Positions 1-9,242 of a stretch of DNA of 64,000 bases are shown one piece after another; within the stretch, counting starts at the first letter, position 1; each line of letters opens with the position of its first letter. The notes under the pieces are model-generated. The model was given only the letters and a program-made list of their open reading frames with translations, did not search any database and had not been told where the DNA came from. Source of the stretch: Sphingobium sp052327305. GTDB lineage: Bacteria > Pseudomonadota > Alphaproteobacteria > Sphingomonadales > Sphingomonadaceae. A program made the position numbers and the translations under genes. Where the stretch lies: contig NZ_CP182486.1 of NCBI RefSeq assembly GCF_052327305.1, positions 1,364,001 through 1,428,000 on the forward strand. Reading direction: 5' to 3'.

Positions 1-134
1 GGTCGATGGTACAGCGCTGGCAAACAACGCGGCTGGAAGCACGGCTCCGGCCTCAGCCCGCCGCAAAACGCGTGAAGCGGACGACGAAGCAGAGCAGGAT
101 GCAGAGACGGTCCCCGTCGAATGAGGATGAAATA

Positions 135-842
135 ATGACGAAGGATATCATCGTTCCCAGCCGTCGCGCGACGGCGGGCCGGCTAGTCACGAAGGCGCTT
201 GCCGCCGCGATGTTCCTTGTCGCGACAGGCTCGCCTGCATCCGCCCAGTTCTTCTGGAAACCCGCCGATCTCTCCACGCCCCCGATCACTGGCGCGGAGC
301 CGAATGTGGGCGTCAACATGCCGGGTGCCACGCCCGCCGAACTCCAGGCCGGACTCGTCTGGCAGCTTCGCTCGGCGCTCAATGTCGCTGCGCTGCAGTG
401 CGATTTCGAGCCAACCCTGCTGACGACCGGCAATTATAACGCGATGCTTGCGCAGCATGACGACGAGCTGGCAGATGCCTTCAAGACGGTCGCCCAGTAT
501 TTCACTCGCACGGGTGGTAAGGTTGCGGGGCAGAAGCAGTTCGATCAGTACGGCACCAAGACCTATTCCGGTTTCTCGACGGTCAGGGCGCAATACACAT
601 TCTGCCAAGTCGCGGGATCAGTTGGGCGCGACGCCATTTTCGCGCCGCGCGGCCAGCTTCATGCCGTCGCTGCAAAGCGGATGGGCGAACTCAAGAAAGC
701 GCTGACGCCTGCGGGCGAGCAATATTTCACCAATCCTCTGCACGGATATGTGGCGACGCTTCCGCCCCTCGCCAAGGACTGCTGGAAGAAGGGCAAACTG
801 CAGAAGAAGTGCCTCAATCAGTGGCCTCCGCAGGCCGGCTGA
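135..842 (+). CDS. secreted hypothetical protein
   Basis: A 235-residue protein starting at the ATG at 135, preceded by GAGGATGA about 8 nt upstream; the open frame continues upstream to 6 but that part reads as basic low-complexity sequence. The N-terminus is basic (residues 1-20) followed by a hydrophobic stretch and an ASAQ signal-peptidase site, so export to the periplasm is likely. The mature part holds four cysteines, two of them close together near the C-terminus (CWKKGKLQKKC), which could form disulfides. I do not recognise the family. It converges on queE across a 12-bp hairpin. The gene may belong to an operon that begins before the window. Confidence 0.7.
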   Translation: MTKDIIVPSRRATAGRLVTKALAAAMFLVATGSPASAQFFWKPADLSTPPITGAEPNVGVNMPGATPAELQAGLVWQLRSALNVAALQCDFEPTLLTTGNYNAMLAQHDDELADAFKTVAQYFTRTGGKVAGQKQFDQYGTKTYSGFSTVRAQYTFCQVAGSVGRDAIFAPRGQLHAVAAKRMGELKKALTPAGEQYFTNPLHGYVATLPPLAKDCWKKGKLQKKCLNQWPPQAG

Positions 843-874
843 TGCCCTGAAGAGTGCGGACTGAAATCTTCGTT

Positions 875-906
875 GCCGGTCTGCTGTCACGAGGCAGCAG
901 ACCGGC
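875..906. terminator. convergent hairpin between the secreted protein and queE
   Basis: A perfect 12-bp inverted repeat (GCCGGTCTGCTG, 875-886, and its complement, 895-906) with an 8-nt loop lies between two convergent genes. There is no clear T-run on either side, so it may act as a weak bidirectional terminator or only as a 3'-end stabiliser. Confidence 0.5.
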
Positions 907-910
907 CCGA

Positions 911-1555
911 TCACTTCAGTCCGAGCAGCTTATGGGACTGGAGTGTCAGCCGCCAGGACGGCCGGTCCATGACGAGGCTGATAGCCGCCGCTTCCGCTGT
1001 CGCATTCGCTGCGGAATCTCCCAGATCCATGGGCTGGACCAAACGGTTGGGGAAATCCCACGCTTCCAACTCGTCGAGATCGACACCCTCTTGCGGCCAG
1101 ACCAGCTTCAGTTCATCGCCACTGGTCTGCACGACAGCGCTGCCGGCCTTGGGACTGATGCACAGCCAGTCGACACCTGCGGTAGCCTTCAAGGTTCCGT
1201 TGCTTTCCACGGCGATCATCAGACCGCGCGCATGCAGCGCATCGACGAGCGCATCGTCGAGCTGCAGCATCGGCTCCCCGCCCGTGATCACGACGAAGCG
1301 CTCTTTCGCGTCGGCTTCGCCCCATAAAGCAAGGACAGCGTCCGCGAGCGCTGCTGCATCGACGAAACGACCGCCATTCTCGCCGTCCGTACCGACGAAG
1401 TCCGTGTCGCAGAAACGGCAAATCGCGTCCGCCCTGTCCTGCTCGCGGCCGGACCAGAGATTGCAGCCGGCGAAGCGCAGAAACACTGCTCTGCGACCGG
1501 CCTGCACGCCTTCCCCCTGCAAAGTCAGGAACATCTCCTTCACGGCATAGCTCAT
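911..1555 (-). CDS. queE: 7-carboxy-7-deazaguanine synthase QueE
   Basis: Radical SAM enzyme that converts 6-carboxytetrahydropterin to 7-carboxy-7-deazaguanine in the preQ0/queuosine pathway. The 214-residue protein shows the N-terminal LQGEG substrate loop and the variant cluster motif C-X14-C-X2-C (from FAGCNLW to CRFCDTDF) that marks proteobacterial QueE, in place of the usual CX3CX2C. ITGGEPMLQ is the SAM-binding GGEP motif. It lies 9 nt downstream of queC on the same strand, so the two consecutive enzymes of the pathway are probably cotranscribed. Length and start (ATG at 1555) fit the family. QueD and QueF are not in the window. Confidence 0.95.
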   Translation of the reverse strand: MSYAVKEMFLTLQGEGVQAGRRAVFLRFAGCNLWSGREQDRADAICRFCDTDFVGTDGENGGRFVDAAALADAVLALWGEADAKERFVVITGGEPMLQLDDALVDALHARGLMIAVESNGTLKATAGVDWLCISPKAGSAVVQTSGDELKLVWPQEGVDLDELEAWDFPNRLVQPMDLGDSAANATAEAAAISLVMDRPSWRLTLQSHKLLGLK

Positions 1556-1564
1556 GGTGCAGGT

Positions 1565-2260
1565 TTAGGGTGAGACGGCATAGCGCGTCGGGTCCGGTAG
1601 ACCGGCCTCAGCATAGCCCTTGGCACGAAGCCGACAGCTGTCGCAAAGGCCGCAGTGCAGCCCGTCCGCAGTTGGATCATAGCAGGACCAGCTCAACCCG
1701 GCATCCAGCCCCAGCCGGTCCGCCTCGCGAGCGATGTCTGCCTTTGTCATATGCTGGAGCGGCGCTTCGATGGTCACGCCGCGTCCCTCAACGCCGGCTT
1801 TAGTGGCGAGATTCGCCATGGTCTGGAACGCTGCGATGAACTCTGGGCGGCAGTCCGGATAACCCGAATAATCGAGCGCGTTGACACCGATATAGATGTG
1901 GCGGGCCTTCGTGACCTCCGCCAGCCCCAAGGTCAGTGAGAGGAATATGGTATTGCGCGCGGGCACATAAGTGACCGGGATGCCACTCTCATCCACACCG
2001 CTCTTGGGCACCTCGATCGCGTCGGTCAGGGCCGAGCCACCGAACACCGTAAGGTCGAGCGGCAGAACAATGTGGCGCGAGACACCCAACATTGCGCCGA
2101 TCGCCCGCGCCGCCTCCAGCTCACGCCGGTGTCGCTGACCATAATCGATGCTGAGCGCGACCACATCATGCCCGGCTTCGCGCGCAAGCCCGCCGGCGAC
2201 CATCGAATCCAAGCCACCGGAGAGTAGCACCACGGCACGGCTGTCTGAGAGACTGTTCAT
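1565..2260 (-). CDS. queC: 7-cyano-7-deazaguanine synthase QueC
   Basis: ATP-dependent enzyme that turns 7-carboxy-7-deazaguanine into preQ0, the step after QueE. The PP-loop motif LLSGGLDSM lies near residue 14, and the C-terminus carries the four-cysteine zinc site in CYDPTADGLHCGLCDSC. The start at 2260 gives 231 residues, the usual family size; the open frame continues upstream to 2638 but that extension overlaps the DUF3617 gene and has no QueC-like content. queE follows 9 nt downstream. The pair serves queuosine tRNA modification; nothing here suggests a phage or DNA-modification role. Confidence 0.95.
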   Translation of the reverse strand: MNSLSDSRAVVLLSGGLDSMVAGGLAREAGHDVVALSIDYGQRHRRELEAARAIGAMLGVSRHIVLPLDLTVFGGSALTDAIEVPKSGVDESGIPVTYVPARNTIFLSLTLGLAEVTKARHIYIGVNALDYSGYPDCRPEFIAAFQTMANLATKAGVEGRGVTIEAPLQHMTKADIAREADRLGLDAGLSWSCYDPTADGLHCGLCDSCRLRAKGYAEAGLPDPTRYAVSP

Positions 2261-2300
2261 GCCGCGCTTTAGTCGATTATACGGGTAAGAGCCAAGAGAG

Positions 2301-2717
2301 CTATCGGCCGGCGACCTGCGACTTGCAATCGCCGACCCGGCGGCCCTCCATGACGAGCGCGAAAGGCAGGCCGCTCGCGATCCCCTGCGAATCGATCTGT
2401 ACGAGCCGCGCTGTCTCGACCCGCAAACTCGTCCGCCCCTGCCCGCTTCCCGCGCATTCATAAGTGACGACGGCACGTCGAGCGGCATTTTCAACGACGA
2501 AATGCGGACAGGATTGCCCGGAATGGCGCGGCTGCAGCAGCTGACGCAAATCTGCTGCGCACAAACGAATCGCCGCATCCGAAGGGTTGCGCGAGCGCAG
2601 CTCCCATTCGCCTGGCTGCAAGGCTTGAAGCGCAGCAAGCTGTGGCGCCGCAGGCTCCGCGCCGGCGGTGATCGGTATGGCTGTGAAAAGGGCTGCGAGA
2701 GGGAGATTGTAACGCAT
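2301..2717 (-). CDS. DUF3617-like secreted protein
   Basis: A 138-residue exported protein with a signal peptide (MRYNLPLAALFTAIPITAGA). The mature part has the pattern seen in DUF3617 proteins of sphingomonads: an early GEWELR motif, then cysteines spaced through the domain and a C-terminal GRRVGDC. The ATG at 2717 is chosen because it starts directly at the basic end of the signal peptide; an in-frame start 10 codons upstream is less likely. It sits on the same strand between hslO and queC. The function of the family is not known. Confidence 0.7.
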   Translation of the reverse strand: MRYNLPLAALFTAIPITAGAEPAAPQLAALQALQPGEWELRSRNPSDAAIRLCAADLRQLLQPRHSGQSCPHFVVENAARRAVVTYECAGSGQGRTSLRVETARLVQIDSQGIASGLPFALVMEGRRVGDCKSQVAGR

Positions 2718-2811
2718 CGTTACAACATAGGAACTGTTGATGGCCAAAGAAGGGCATCAACCATGTTTTCCGCCCGCACCAAGCTCTGGAGTCCCACAAG
2801 GCTCGAGAGCC

Positions 2812-3723
2812 TCAGGCGAGTTCCGTGACAGGGACGGCGAACAGTCGCGAGCAGAAGGCGCAGTCCACAGAGATCACACCGCTCTCGTCCGCCATTTCTT
2901 CCCGATCGGCCATGCCGAAGCGGCCCAAAACATCGCGAATATGATCGATGTTGCAGCGGCATCCCTTCACGATTTGATGTGGCGCCGTCGCTCGGATCTC
3001 CCCTTCGTCGTGGAAGAGGCGCCATGCGATATCGTCCAGGGGAAGGTTGAGGTCCACCAGCTCGCCATCCGACAATGTGCTCGCGAGCACACGCGCGGAC
3101 TGCCACTCCGGCTCATCATGGCGGACATGCAGTCGCTCTCGCCCCACCTCGCCTTCCGGCAAATGCTGGAGCAGCAGCCCCGCGGCCACGCAACCCTCGC
3201 CGGCGTCGTGGCGAGTTGCGATCTGGATCAGGCTCGGGATCTGCTCGGACTGGGCGAAATAATATTCAGCGGCTTGCCCTAGCGAATCGCCCTCAAGGGG
3301 CACGATGCCCTGATAGCGCTCGCCGGTCGCTGCCATGTCGAACGTGATGGCCAGGAACCCTTTGCCGAACAGCCCGAAGAGCGACGGATCGTCCCCCAGC
3401 TCAACCAGCCGGTCAGCGTCGAACTTCGCATAGCCACGCACAGCGCCATCCTTGTAGTCCGCAACGAGAAGCGACACGACGCCGTTATCGGTCTGAGCCT
3501 GCAAGGTAAGCTGCCCGCCCTCGTCCTTGAGAGTGGAGCCGAGTAACGCCGCCAGCACAAGCGCTTCCGCGACCAGCCGCTCAATCGCTGGGGGATACGC
3601 ATGAGCCGAGAGCACGTCGTCCAGCGTCGCGGACAGGCGGACGAGGCGGCCGCGCACATGGTGCGCGGCGACGGTAAAGCCGAGGGCAGTGTCAACGGCG
3701 GCGGAAGAAATCGGATGAGTCAC
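2812..3723 (-). CDS. hslO: Hsp33 redox-regulated chaperone HslO
   Basis: Holdase chaperone that is switched on by oxidation when other chaperones are inactivated. The C-terminal redox zinc switch is complete: CRC at about residues 255 and 257 and CAFC at about 288 and 291 of 303. The N-terminal domain has the expected substrate-binding fold sequence, for example the run ending in VRGYAKFDAD. The start is a GTG at 3723 with no strong ribosome binding site in front. It follows argF on the same strand after 67 nt; the argD-argF-hslO order suggests cotranscription. Confidence 0.95.
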   Translation of the reverse strand: MTHPISSAAVDTALGFTVAAHHVRGRLVRLSATLDDVLSAHAYPPAIERLVAEALVLAALLGSTLKDEGGQLTLQAQTDNGVVSLLVADYKDGAVRGYAKFDADRLVELGDDPSLFGLFGKGFLAITFDMAATGERYQGIVPLEGDSLGQAAEYYFAQSEQIPSLIQIATRHDAGEGCVAAGLLLQHLPEGEVGRERLHVRHDEPEWQSARVLASTLSDGELVDLNLPLDDIAWRLFHDEGEIRATAPHQIVKGCRCNIDHIRDVLGRFGMADREEMADESGVISVDCAFCSRLFAVPVTELA

Positions 3724-3790
3724 CGCGTCTAAATAGGTGGACAGGTTGCAAAGTCCAAGACTGCGTCAAAGAGACAACAGCCGCGCCGAC

Positions 3791-4723
3791 TTACTCTCCC
3801 AACTGGCCGAAGCACCAGCGCAGCACAGCCTTCTGGGCGTGCAGGCGGTTCTCCGCCTCGTCCCAGACCAGCGAGCGCGGCCCGTCGATCACTGTGTCCG
3901 TCACTTCTTCGCCGCGATGCGCGGGCAGGCAGTGGAGAAAGCGCGCGTCGGCTTTCGCAGCAGCCATGAGCGCGTCATTCACCTGATAAGGCATCATCGC
4001 CGCCAGCTTCGCCTCGGCATGGTCCTGGCCCATGCTGATCCACGTATCGGTAACGATGACATCCGCACCGGAAACCGCTTCGACCGCATCGCGGGTGAGG
4101 GTGATACGCGCACCACGGGCTTGCGCTTCGTCGCCGAAACGCGGGTCGGGCTCATATCCCTCGGGTACGGCCACACGGACGTCGAACTTGAACAGGCCCG
4201 CCGCCTCGATGATCGAGTGCAGCACATTATTGCCGTCTCCCAGCCACGCCCATTGGCTACCCGGCAAGGCAAGCCCGCTCTCCAGGACAGTCTGCAGGTC
4301 CGCAACGATCTGGCAGGGATGCGACAAGTCTGTAAGACCGTTGATGACCGGCACGGTGGCGTGGCGCGCCATCTCCTCGATCTTAGCGTGATCGTCGGTA
4401 CGAATCATGATCGCGTCCACCATGCGGCTGAGCACGCGCGCGGTATCCGCAATCGTCTCCCCCCGGCCGATCTGCGAGGTGCCGCCTTCCAGCACCAGCG
4501 CCGTGCCGCCGAGCTGCCGGATCGCCATGTCGAAGGACACGCGGGTCCGCGTGGAGTTCTTCTCGAAGATCATGGCGAGCGTCCGGCCGGCGAGAGGCGC
4601 ATCCGCATCCATCGTGCCTTTCGGCAGATGGGCGCGCGCCGCCTTGCGATCGATCGCGTCGGCAAGGATGGCGGCAACGCCATCTCCTCCGGCATCCGAC
4701 AGGCTGATGAAATGCCGGGTCAT
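3791..4723 (-). CDS. argF: ornithine carbamoyltransferase
   Basis: Makes citrulline from ornithine and carbamoyl phosphate in arginine biosynthesis. The 310-residue protein shows the carbamoyl-phosphate loop STRTRVSFD (near residue 57), HPCQ, and the C-terminal HCLPAHRGEEV with the catalytic cysteine and the ornithine-side residues. The start codon overlaps the argD stop by ATGA, so translation is probably coupled. ArgD and ArgF make and use successive intermediates with only one or two steps between them, which fits an arginine operon. I saw no ArgR box. Confidence 0.96.
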   Translation of the reverse strand: MTRHFISLSDAGGDGVAAILADAIDRKAARAHLPKGTMDADAPLAGRTLAMIFEKNSTRTRVSFDMAIRQLGGTALVLEGGTSQIGRGETIADTARVLSRMVDAIMIRTDDHAKIEEMARHATVPVINGLTDLSHPCQIVADLQTVLESGLALPGSQWAWLGDGNNVLHSIIEAAGLFKFDVRVAVPEGYEPDPRFGDEAQARGARITLTRDAVEAVSGADVIVTDTWISMGQDHAEAKLAAMMPYQVNDALMAAAKADARFLHCLPAHRGEEVTDTVIDGPRSLVWDEAENRLHAQKAVLRWCFGQLGE

Positions 4724-5916
4724 GCAGCGTTCGACAGCGCGTAACTCGCCGCCCCCGCACTCAGCTTCTCGATTGCCTCCGCGACATGGCTTTCCTCGAT
4801 GACGAGTGGCGGCAGCAGCCGGACGACATTTTCTCCGGCAGCGACCGTGAGCAGGCCATGCTCATCGCGCAGATGCGCCACGAAGTCGCGCGCTACAGCA
4901 GGCTCTTTGAGCTTGATGCCAAGCATCAGCCCCTTGCCGCGAATCTCTTCAAAGAGATGATCGTGATTGGGGATAAGCTGCTCGAGAGCGCCGCGCAGCC
5001 GTTCGCCCATGCGCGCCACTCCGTCGAAGAAGTGGGGTTCCAGCATCACGTCGAGGATCGCCTGACCCGCCGCCATTCCAAGCGGATTTCCGCCATAGGT
5101 GGAGCCGTGCGTCCCAAAGACCATGCCCTTCGCCGCCTCTTCCGTGGCAAGGCAGGCGCCGAGCGGAAAACCGCCGCCAATCCCCTTGGCCACGGTCATG
5201 ATGTCCGGCGTGATGCCATAATGCTCATAGGCGAAGAACTTGCCAGTGCGTCCGTAGCCGCACTGGATCTCGTCCAGAATGAGCAGCAGGCCACGCTCGT
5301 CGCACGCCTTGCGCAGCCCCTGGATGAACTCCGGCGTTCCCGCAGTCATGCCGCCCTCGCCCTGCACCGTCTCCACGAGGAAACCGGCGGTCTCGTCGTC
5401 GATCGCGGCGAGCGCACCCTCCAGATCGTTGAACTTCACATAGTCGAAGCCGGGCAGCAGCGGCTCAAAGCCGTCGCGCATCTTGGGCTGGTCGGTTGCG
5501 CTGATCGCGCCGAGCGAGCGGCCATGAAAGGCATTGCGGAAGGTGATGAGCTTATGCCGCTGCGGATTGCCGTTCGCATAATGATAGCGCCGCGCTGTCT
5601 TGATCGCGCATTCGATCGCCTCGACGCCGCTGTTTGTGAAAAACACTGTGTCTGCAAAACAATTGTCCACGATACGCTGGGCCAGCGCTTCGCCCTGTGG
5701 CGAACCGTAGAGATTGGAGACGTGCATCAGCGTCGCGGCCTGCTCCGCGATCGCCTTCGTCAGATGCGGATGACCATGACCAAGCGCGTTGACCGCAATA
5801 CCGGCCGCAAAATCCAGATAGCGCTCACCGCGCTCGCCGATCAGATAGCAGCCCTCGCCTCGCACCGGACGCACATCGCACCGCGGGTAGACGGGCATGA
5901 GCGCAGGTGTAGACAT
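4720..5916 (-). CDS. argD: acetylornithine aminotransferase family
   Basis: PLP-dependent class III aminotransferase of 398 residues. The pattern LILDEIQCGYGRTGKFF carries the PLP aspartate, and TVAKGIGGG holds the Schiff-base lysine. The start at 5916 is set by a good AAGGAG site about 8 nt upstream; the frame is open further upstream without homology-like content. It overlaps argF by 4 nt. The family also includes succinyldiaminopimelate and ornithine aminotransferases, so specificity rests on the argF neighbour. It is transcribed away from grpE, with 132 nt between them on the same strand. Confidence 0.93.
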   Translation of the reverse strand: MSTPALMPVYPRCDVRPVRGEGCYLIGERGERYLDFAAGIAVNALGHGHPHLTKAIAEQAATLMHVSNLYGSPQGEALAQRIVDNCFADTVFFTNSGVEAIECAIKTARRYHYANGNPQRHKLITFRNAFHGRSLGAISATDQPKMRDGFEPLLPGFDYVKFNDLEGALAAIDDETAGFLVETVQGEGGMTAGTPEFIQGLRKACDERGLLLILDEIQCGYGRTGKFFAYEHYGITPDIMTVAKGIGGGFPLGACLATEEAAKGMVFGTHGSTYGGNPLGMAAGQAILDVMLEPHFFDGVARMGERLRGALEQLIPNHDHLFEEIRGKGLMLGIKLKEPAVARDFVAHLRDEHGLLTVAAGENVVRLLPPLVIEESHVAEAIEKLSAGAASYALSNAA

Positions 5917-6048
5917 CGAACTGCTCCTTTTCTCCAATATGCAGGCGGACATTCGCCCAAAACGGAAAATGGCGACCCTGTGGGCCGCCACTTTCATAAA
6001 GCGCCTATAATCGGTGAGAGCCGGAGAATCAATGAAGGCTTCGCGCGA

Positions 6049-6612
6049 TCACTCCGGTGCCTTTGCAACACCGACCAGTGCCGGGCGCAGCAGCCGGTCC
6101 TTGATGACATAGCCAGCCTGCATCTCTTGCACGATGGTGCCAGGAGCAGCATCCGACGGCAGCTCGATCATCGCCTGATGCCGGTTGGGATCAAGTGCCT
6201 CACCCACGGACACGAACTTCTCCACGCCGTTCTTGCGGAACACGCCTTCAAGCTCGCGCGCCGTGGCATCGAGACCGGCGACCAGCCCCTTGAACTTCTC
6301 GTCCTCGCGCAGATCGGCCGGAATGGCCTGAAGGGCGCGGGAGAGATTGTCAGCGACCGAAAGCATGTCCCGCGCGAACGTCGTGCTTGCATAAGCGCGG
6401 GCATCAGCCAGTTCCTTCTCCAACCGGCGGCGCACATTCTGCGTATCCGCCACGGCATAAAGCGTTTCCTGCTTCGCCGCCTCAAGCTGACTCTCAAGCT
6501 GCGCCAGACGGTCGGCCGTCTCGTCCACTTGCTCGCCCGTCACCTGCTCGGCGATATCTGCCTGAAGCTGCTCGTTCGTCGTCTTGTTTTCTTCGTCCAT
6601 CACATCCGTCAT
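6049..6612 (-). CDS. grpE: nucleotide exchange factor GrpE
   Basis: Exchange factor for DnaK. The protein has 187 residues: an acidic, charged N-terminus (MTDVMDEENK), a long coiled coil with the motif ADTQNVRRRLEKE, and a C-terminal beta domain ending in the family-typical DRLLRPALVGVAK. It overlaps the upstream hrcA by ATGA, the usual hrcA-grpE pairing. dnaK and dnaJ are not in the window. Confidence 0.96.
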   Translation of the reverse strand: MTDVMDEENKTTNEQLQADIAEQVTGEQVDETADRLAQLESQLEAAKQETLYAVADTQNVRRRLEKELADARAYASTTFARDMLSVADNLSRALQAIPADLREDEKFKGLVAGLDATARELEGVFRKNGVEKFVSVGEALDPNRHQAMIELPSDAAPGTIVQEMQAGYVIKDRLLRPALVGVAKAPE

Positions 6613-7652
6613 TGCATGAGTCTCGAAAGGGTCTGTGCCGTGAAGTCCACCATGGGAACGATGCGGGCATAGTTCAACCGTGTGGGGCCGATCACGCCGA
6701 CGACGCCGACGACGCGACCACCTGCTCCACGATAAGGGGCGGCTATGACCGAAGAGCCGCTCAAGGAAAAGAGCTTGTTCTCCGACCCGATGAAGATGCG
6801 CGTGGCAGCGCCCGTTCGCGCACTGTCGAGCAGACGGGCGATCTCGCTTTTGCCTTCCAGTTCTTCGAGGAGCTGGCGAACCCGCTCCAGATCGCCTGCG
6901 GCGGTTTCATCGATCAGGTTGGCTTGCCCCCGTACGATCAGCACAGGGCGATCCGCCCCGTCGCGGCTCCAGGCAGCCAGACCTCGGGCGACCAGATCGC
7001 GCGATGCCTCGTCCAGAGCGGTCTCCCCCGCCTCGATTTCCCGCGCGAGCAGACCATAGGCTTCCGCCAAGGTGCGCCCCGCGAGATTGGCCGTGAGATA
7101 ATTTGCGGCCTCCGCCAGCATGGACGGCGTCGTGTCGGGCGGCAGATCGACGACCCGGTTCTCTACCGATCCGTCAACGCCGACAAGCACGGCGAGCGCC
7201 TGCTTATCCGAAAGCCAGGCAAAGCCGAACTGGCGCAGGATAGCTTCGCGACGCGGCACCATGACAAGACCGGCACAGGAGGACAGACCCGACAGCAGGG
7301 TGGAAGCCGTTGCGAGGGCATCCTCAATGGGGCCTTCTCCGCTCAGTTCCCGCTCGATCGCGCGCCGCTCATCGTCCGAAGGTGCCGCGACCTGCATCAT
7401 TGCGTCGACGAACAGGCGCAGGCCCGTCTCGGTCGGCATCCGCCCGGCAGAAGTGTGCGGCGCGGCGAGGAGCCCCACCTCCTCCAGATCCTGCATGACA
7501 TTGCGGATCGAGGCTGGTGAAAGATTGAGACCGGAGAGCCGGCTGATCGTGCGCGACCCCACGGGCGCGCCGGTGCCCAGATAGGATTCGACGACGACGC
7601 GGAAAACATCCCGCGCGCGATCCGAAAGAAGGTCTATGGGTGGGCCGGGCAT
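6609..7652 (-). CDS. hrcA: heat-inducible transcription repressor HrcA
   Basis: Repressor of class I heat-shock genes that binds CIRCE operators. It shows the N-terminal winged helix (LSDRARDVFRVVVESYL, then GAPVGSRTIS and ASIRNVMQDLEE) and the C-terminal GAF-like domain. The start at 7652 gives 347 residues, matching the family; a GTG two codons upstream is possible, and the frame runs up to 7712. I found no CIRCE inverted repeat in front of the gene, so its targets are probably elsewhere, such as groESL. It is translationally coupled to grpE. Confidence 0.94.
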   Translation of the reverse strand: MPGPPIDLLSDRARDVFRVVVESYLGTGAPVGSRTISRLSGLNLSPASIRNVMQDLEEVGLLAAPHTSAGRMPTETGLRLFVDAMMQVAAPSDDERRAIERELSGEGPIEDALATASTLLSGLSSCAGLVMVPRREAILRQFGFAWLSDKQALAVLVGVDGSVENRVVDLPPDTTPSMLAEAANYLTANLAGRTLAEAYGLLAREIEAGETALDEASRDLVARGLAAWSRDGADRPVLIVRGQANLIDETAAGDLERVRQLLEELEGKSEIARLLDSARTGAATRIFIGSENKLFSLSGSSVIAAPYRGAGGRVVGVVGVIGPTRLNYARIVPMVDFTAQTLSRLMQ

Positions 7653-7754
7653 TCTCACAATGCTAGGGCTTCCAGACCTTTTCCTCAACCTCTCCCGATA
7701 CTGGCCGGACACGGACAGTTTCGCTAAGAAGGTCTCTCATTCGGGAGGCAAAAC

Positions 7755-9242
7755 GTGCGCATCGAAAAAAGACCGGGCGCCCAAGGGCACCCCACTGCTT
7801 CGTGGTTATCCGTTGCCTTGTTATTTGCGATCAGTCTCGGGTTTCTACTGCGCTTCGCTGACAATGATGGCTATGAAGGCGATGATCTCAACAGCATCCT
7901 GCCAATGGCGCATCTGGACGCCGCAAAGGCCGGAATGCTGCTCCTGTACCGCTATGCTTGGCAGCCACTCTCTTACGAGGTCGGGGCGCTTGTGTGGCGC
8001 CTTTTTGGCACCCCTGACGCGGTGTTCACGCTCGCACCCGTCTGTGGAGCGTTCACACTTGCGTTGCTGAGTTGCGTCGCCTGGCGGGAAGCGCGAGGGA
8101 CCGCTCCGCTGGTCTGCGCGCTCGTCGCTATCCTTGCAGAGCCAGAGCTTTTCTACTCTTCGCTCTACTTCAATTCGACAATTCTCGCTATGCCGTTGGG
8201 CGCTGGCGCGCTGCTGCTGCTGCGCGGAAGAACTGGCATGGCAGGCGCCGTCTTTGCGGGATTTCTGACCGCGCTGGCCGTCATGATGCGGCTCGACTTC
8301 GTGCTCGTCTGCCCTCTGTTCGCCATGGCCGCTTGGGAAAAGGACGGAACACTGAAGCGTCCCGTTTTTCTGGGCGTAGTCGTCATCGCAATCCTTGGTG
8401 GTGCGGCAGCCATCGGTTTTCTCGACCTGTCCGAGATCGCACGTATCCAATCGATGAGTGTCGCTGAAATCGCCGAAAAGGCAAACGTCCCGGGCTGGGA
8501 CCGGCGAGTGAAGATCCTCGTCGCTGTGGTGTCTGTGGCACCCGCGGGCTGGATATTGTTGTTCGCGGGAGCAACCCTGGCATTTGAAAGGATCGCTCGT
8601 CATCGCGATTTTCGCGTTTCGTTGTGGGCGATTGCCGCCCTGCCCGCACTCTACCCGCTGCTGAACATGCTCAGCCCCAAATATCTGTTGCCACTTACTC
8701 TGTTTCTCGTGCCGTTCTTCGCCTGGACGGCGTCCAATCTCGTTCGTCTTTCGGGCAGGCATAGTGGCGGCGTGGCCGGCGCGTTGCTTGCCGGCGCGGC
8801 GCTGCCCTTTATCTTCGCGGTCGCACTTCAGAAATCAGCGCCATTCCTGCGTATCGAGACTCGGCCGAGTTGGTCTATCGGCACTCATGATGGCCCCCGG
8901 GCGCTGGGCGGGTATCTCTGGCAAATGATGGCGACGAATGCGGAAGAAAATCGCACGGAAGACCAGCGTGTCGCTGCGAGGATCGTGACCGACTGGCTCC
9001 AGGGGCCTCCCGGCGACACGCTGTTTCTGGGTGGAGAGAATTACTTCGATGCCGGCGGCATGGGTTGGCGTCATGTCCAGCTCATTCTGGAGAAGCGCAG
9101 ACTCCAGGGCAAGCTGACCGGCCCGCATCAACTGACCTTCGTGCAAGGCGACCGAAGGCTGATCCTCGCCGTCGCGTCGCCCCCAATCCTGCCCGCGAGC
9201 CCGCGGATAATCGACCGGCGATCAGAACCCCACGAACCATGA
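7755..9242 (+). CDS. GT-C-type polytopic membrane glycosyltransferase
   Basis: A 495-residue membrane protein with about ten hydrophobic segments. The first loop after helix 1 has DGYEGDDLNSI, which places acidic residues where GT-C glycosyltransferases (PMT/GT39, ArnT) carry their catalytic aspartate. The GTG start at 7755 is backed by a GGGAGG site 6-7 nt upstream. Such enzymes take sugars from polyprenyl-phosphate donors and act on the outer face of the inner membrane. Its 3' end overlaps the convergent HAD-UbiA gene by 21 bp. The GT-C assignment is by topology and motif, not by close similarity; donor and acceptor are unknown. Confidence 0.65.
   Translation: MRIEKRPGAQGHPTASWLSVALLFAISLGFLLRFADNDGYEGDDLNSILPMAHLDAAKAGMLLLYRYAWQPLSYEVGALVWRLFGTPDAVFTLAPVCGAFTLALLSCVAWREARGTAPLVCALVAILAEPELFYSSLYFNSTILAMPLGAGALLLLRGRTGMAGAVFAGFLTALAVMMRLDFVLVCPLFAMAAWEKDGTLKRPVFLGVVVIAILGGAAAIGFLDLSEIARIQSMSVAEIAEKANVPGWDRRVKILVAVVSVAPAGWILLFAGATLAFERIARHRDFRVSLWAIAALPALYPLLNMLSPKYLLPLTLFLVPFFAWTASNLVRLSGRHSGGVAGALLAGAALPFIFAVALQKSAPFLRIETRPSWSIGTHDGPRALGGYLWQMMATNAEENRTEDQRVAARIVTDWLQGPPGDTLFLGGENYFDAGGMGWRHVQLILEKRRLQGKLTGPHQLTFVQGDRRLILAVASPPILPASPRIIDRRSEPHEP

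Noticed and set aside
4786..6672. Very long open frame antisense to argD and grpE (over 600 codons).
   Set aside because: It is the mirror frame of two well-supported genes in GC-rich DNA, has no ribosome binding site of note and no recognisable domain.
7653..7754. CIRCE operator expected near hrcA.
   Set aside because: I looked for the TTAGCACTC-N9-GAGTGCTAA repeat upstream of hrcA and did not find it.
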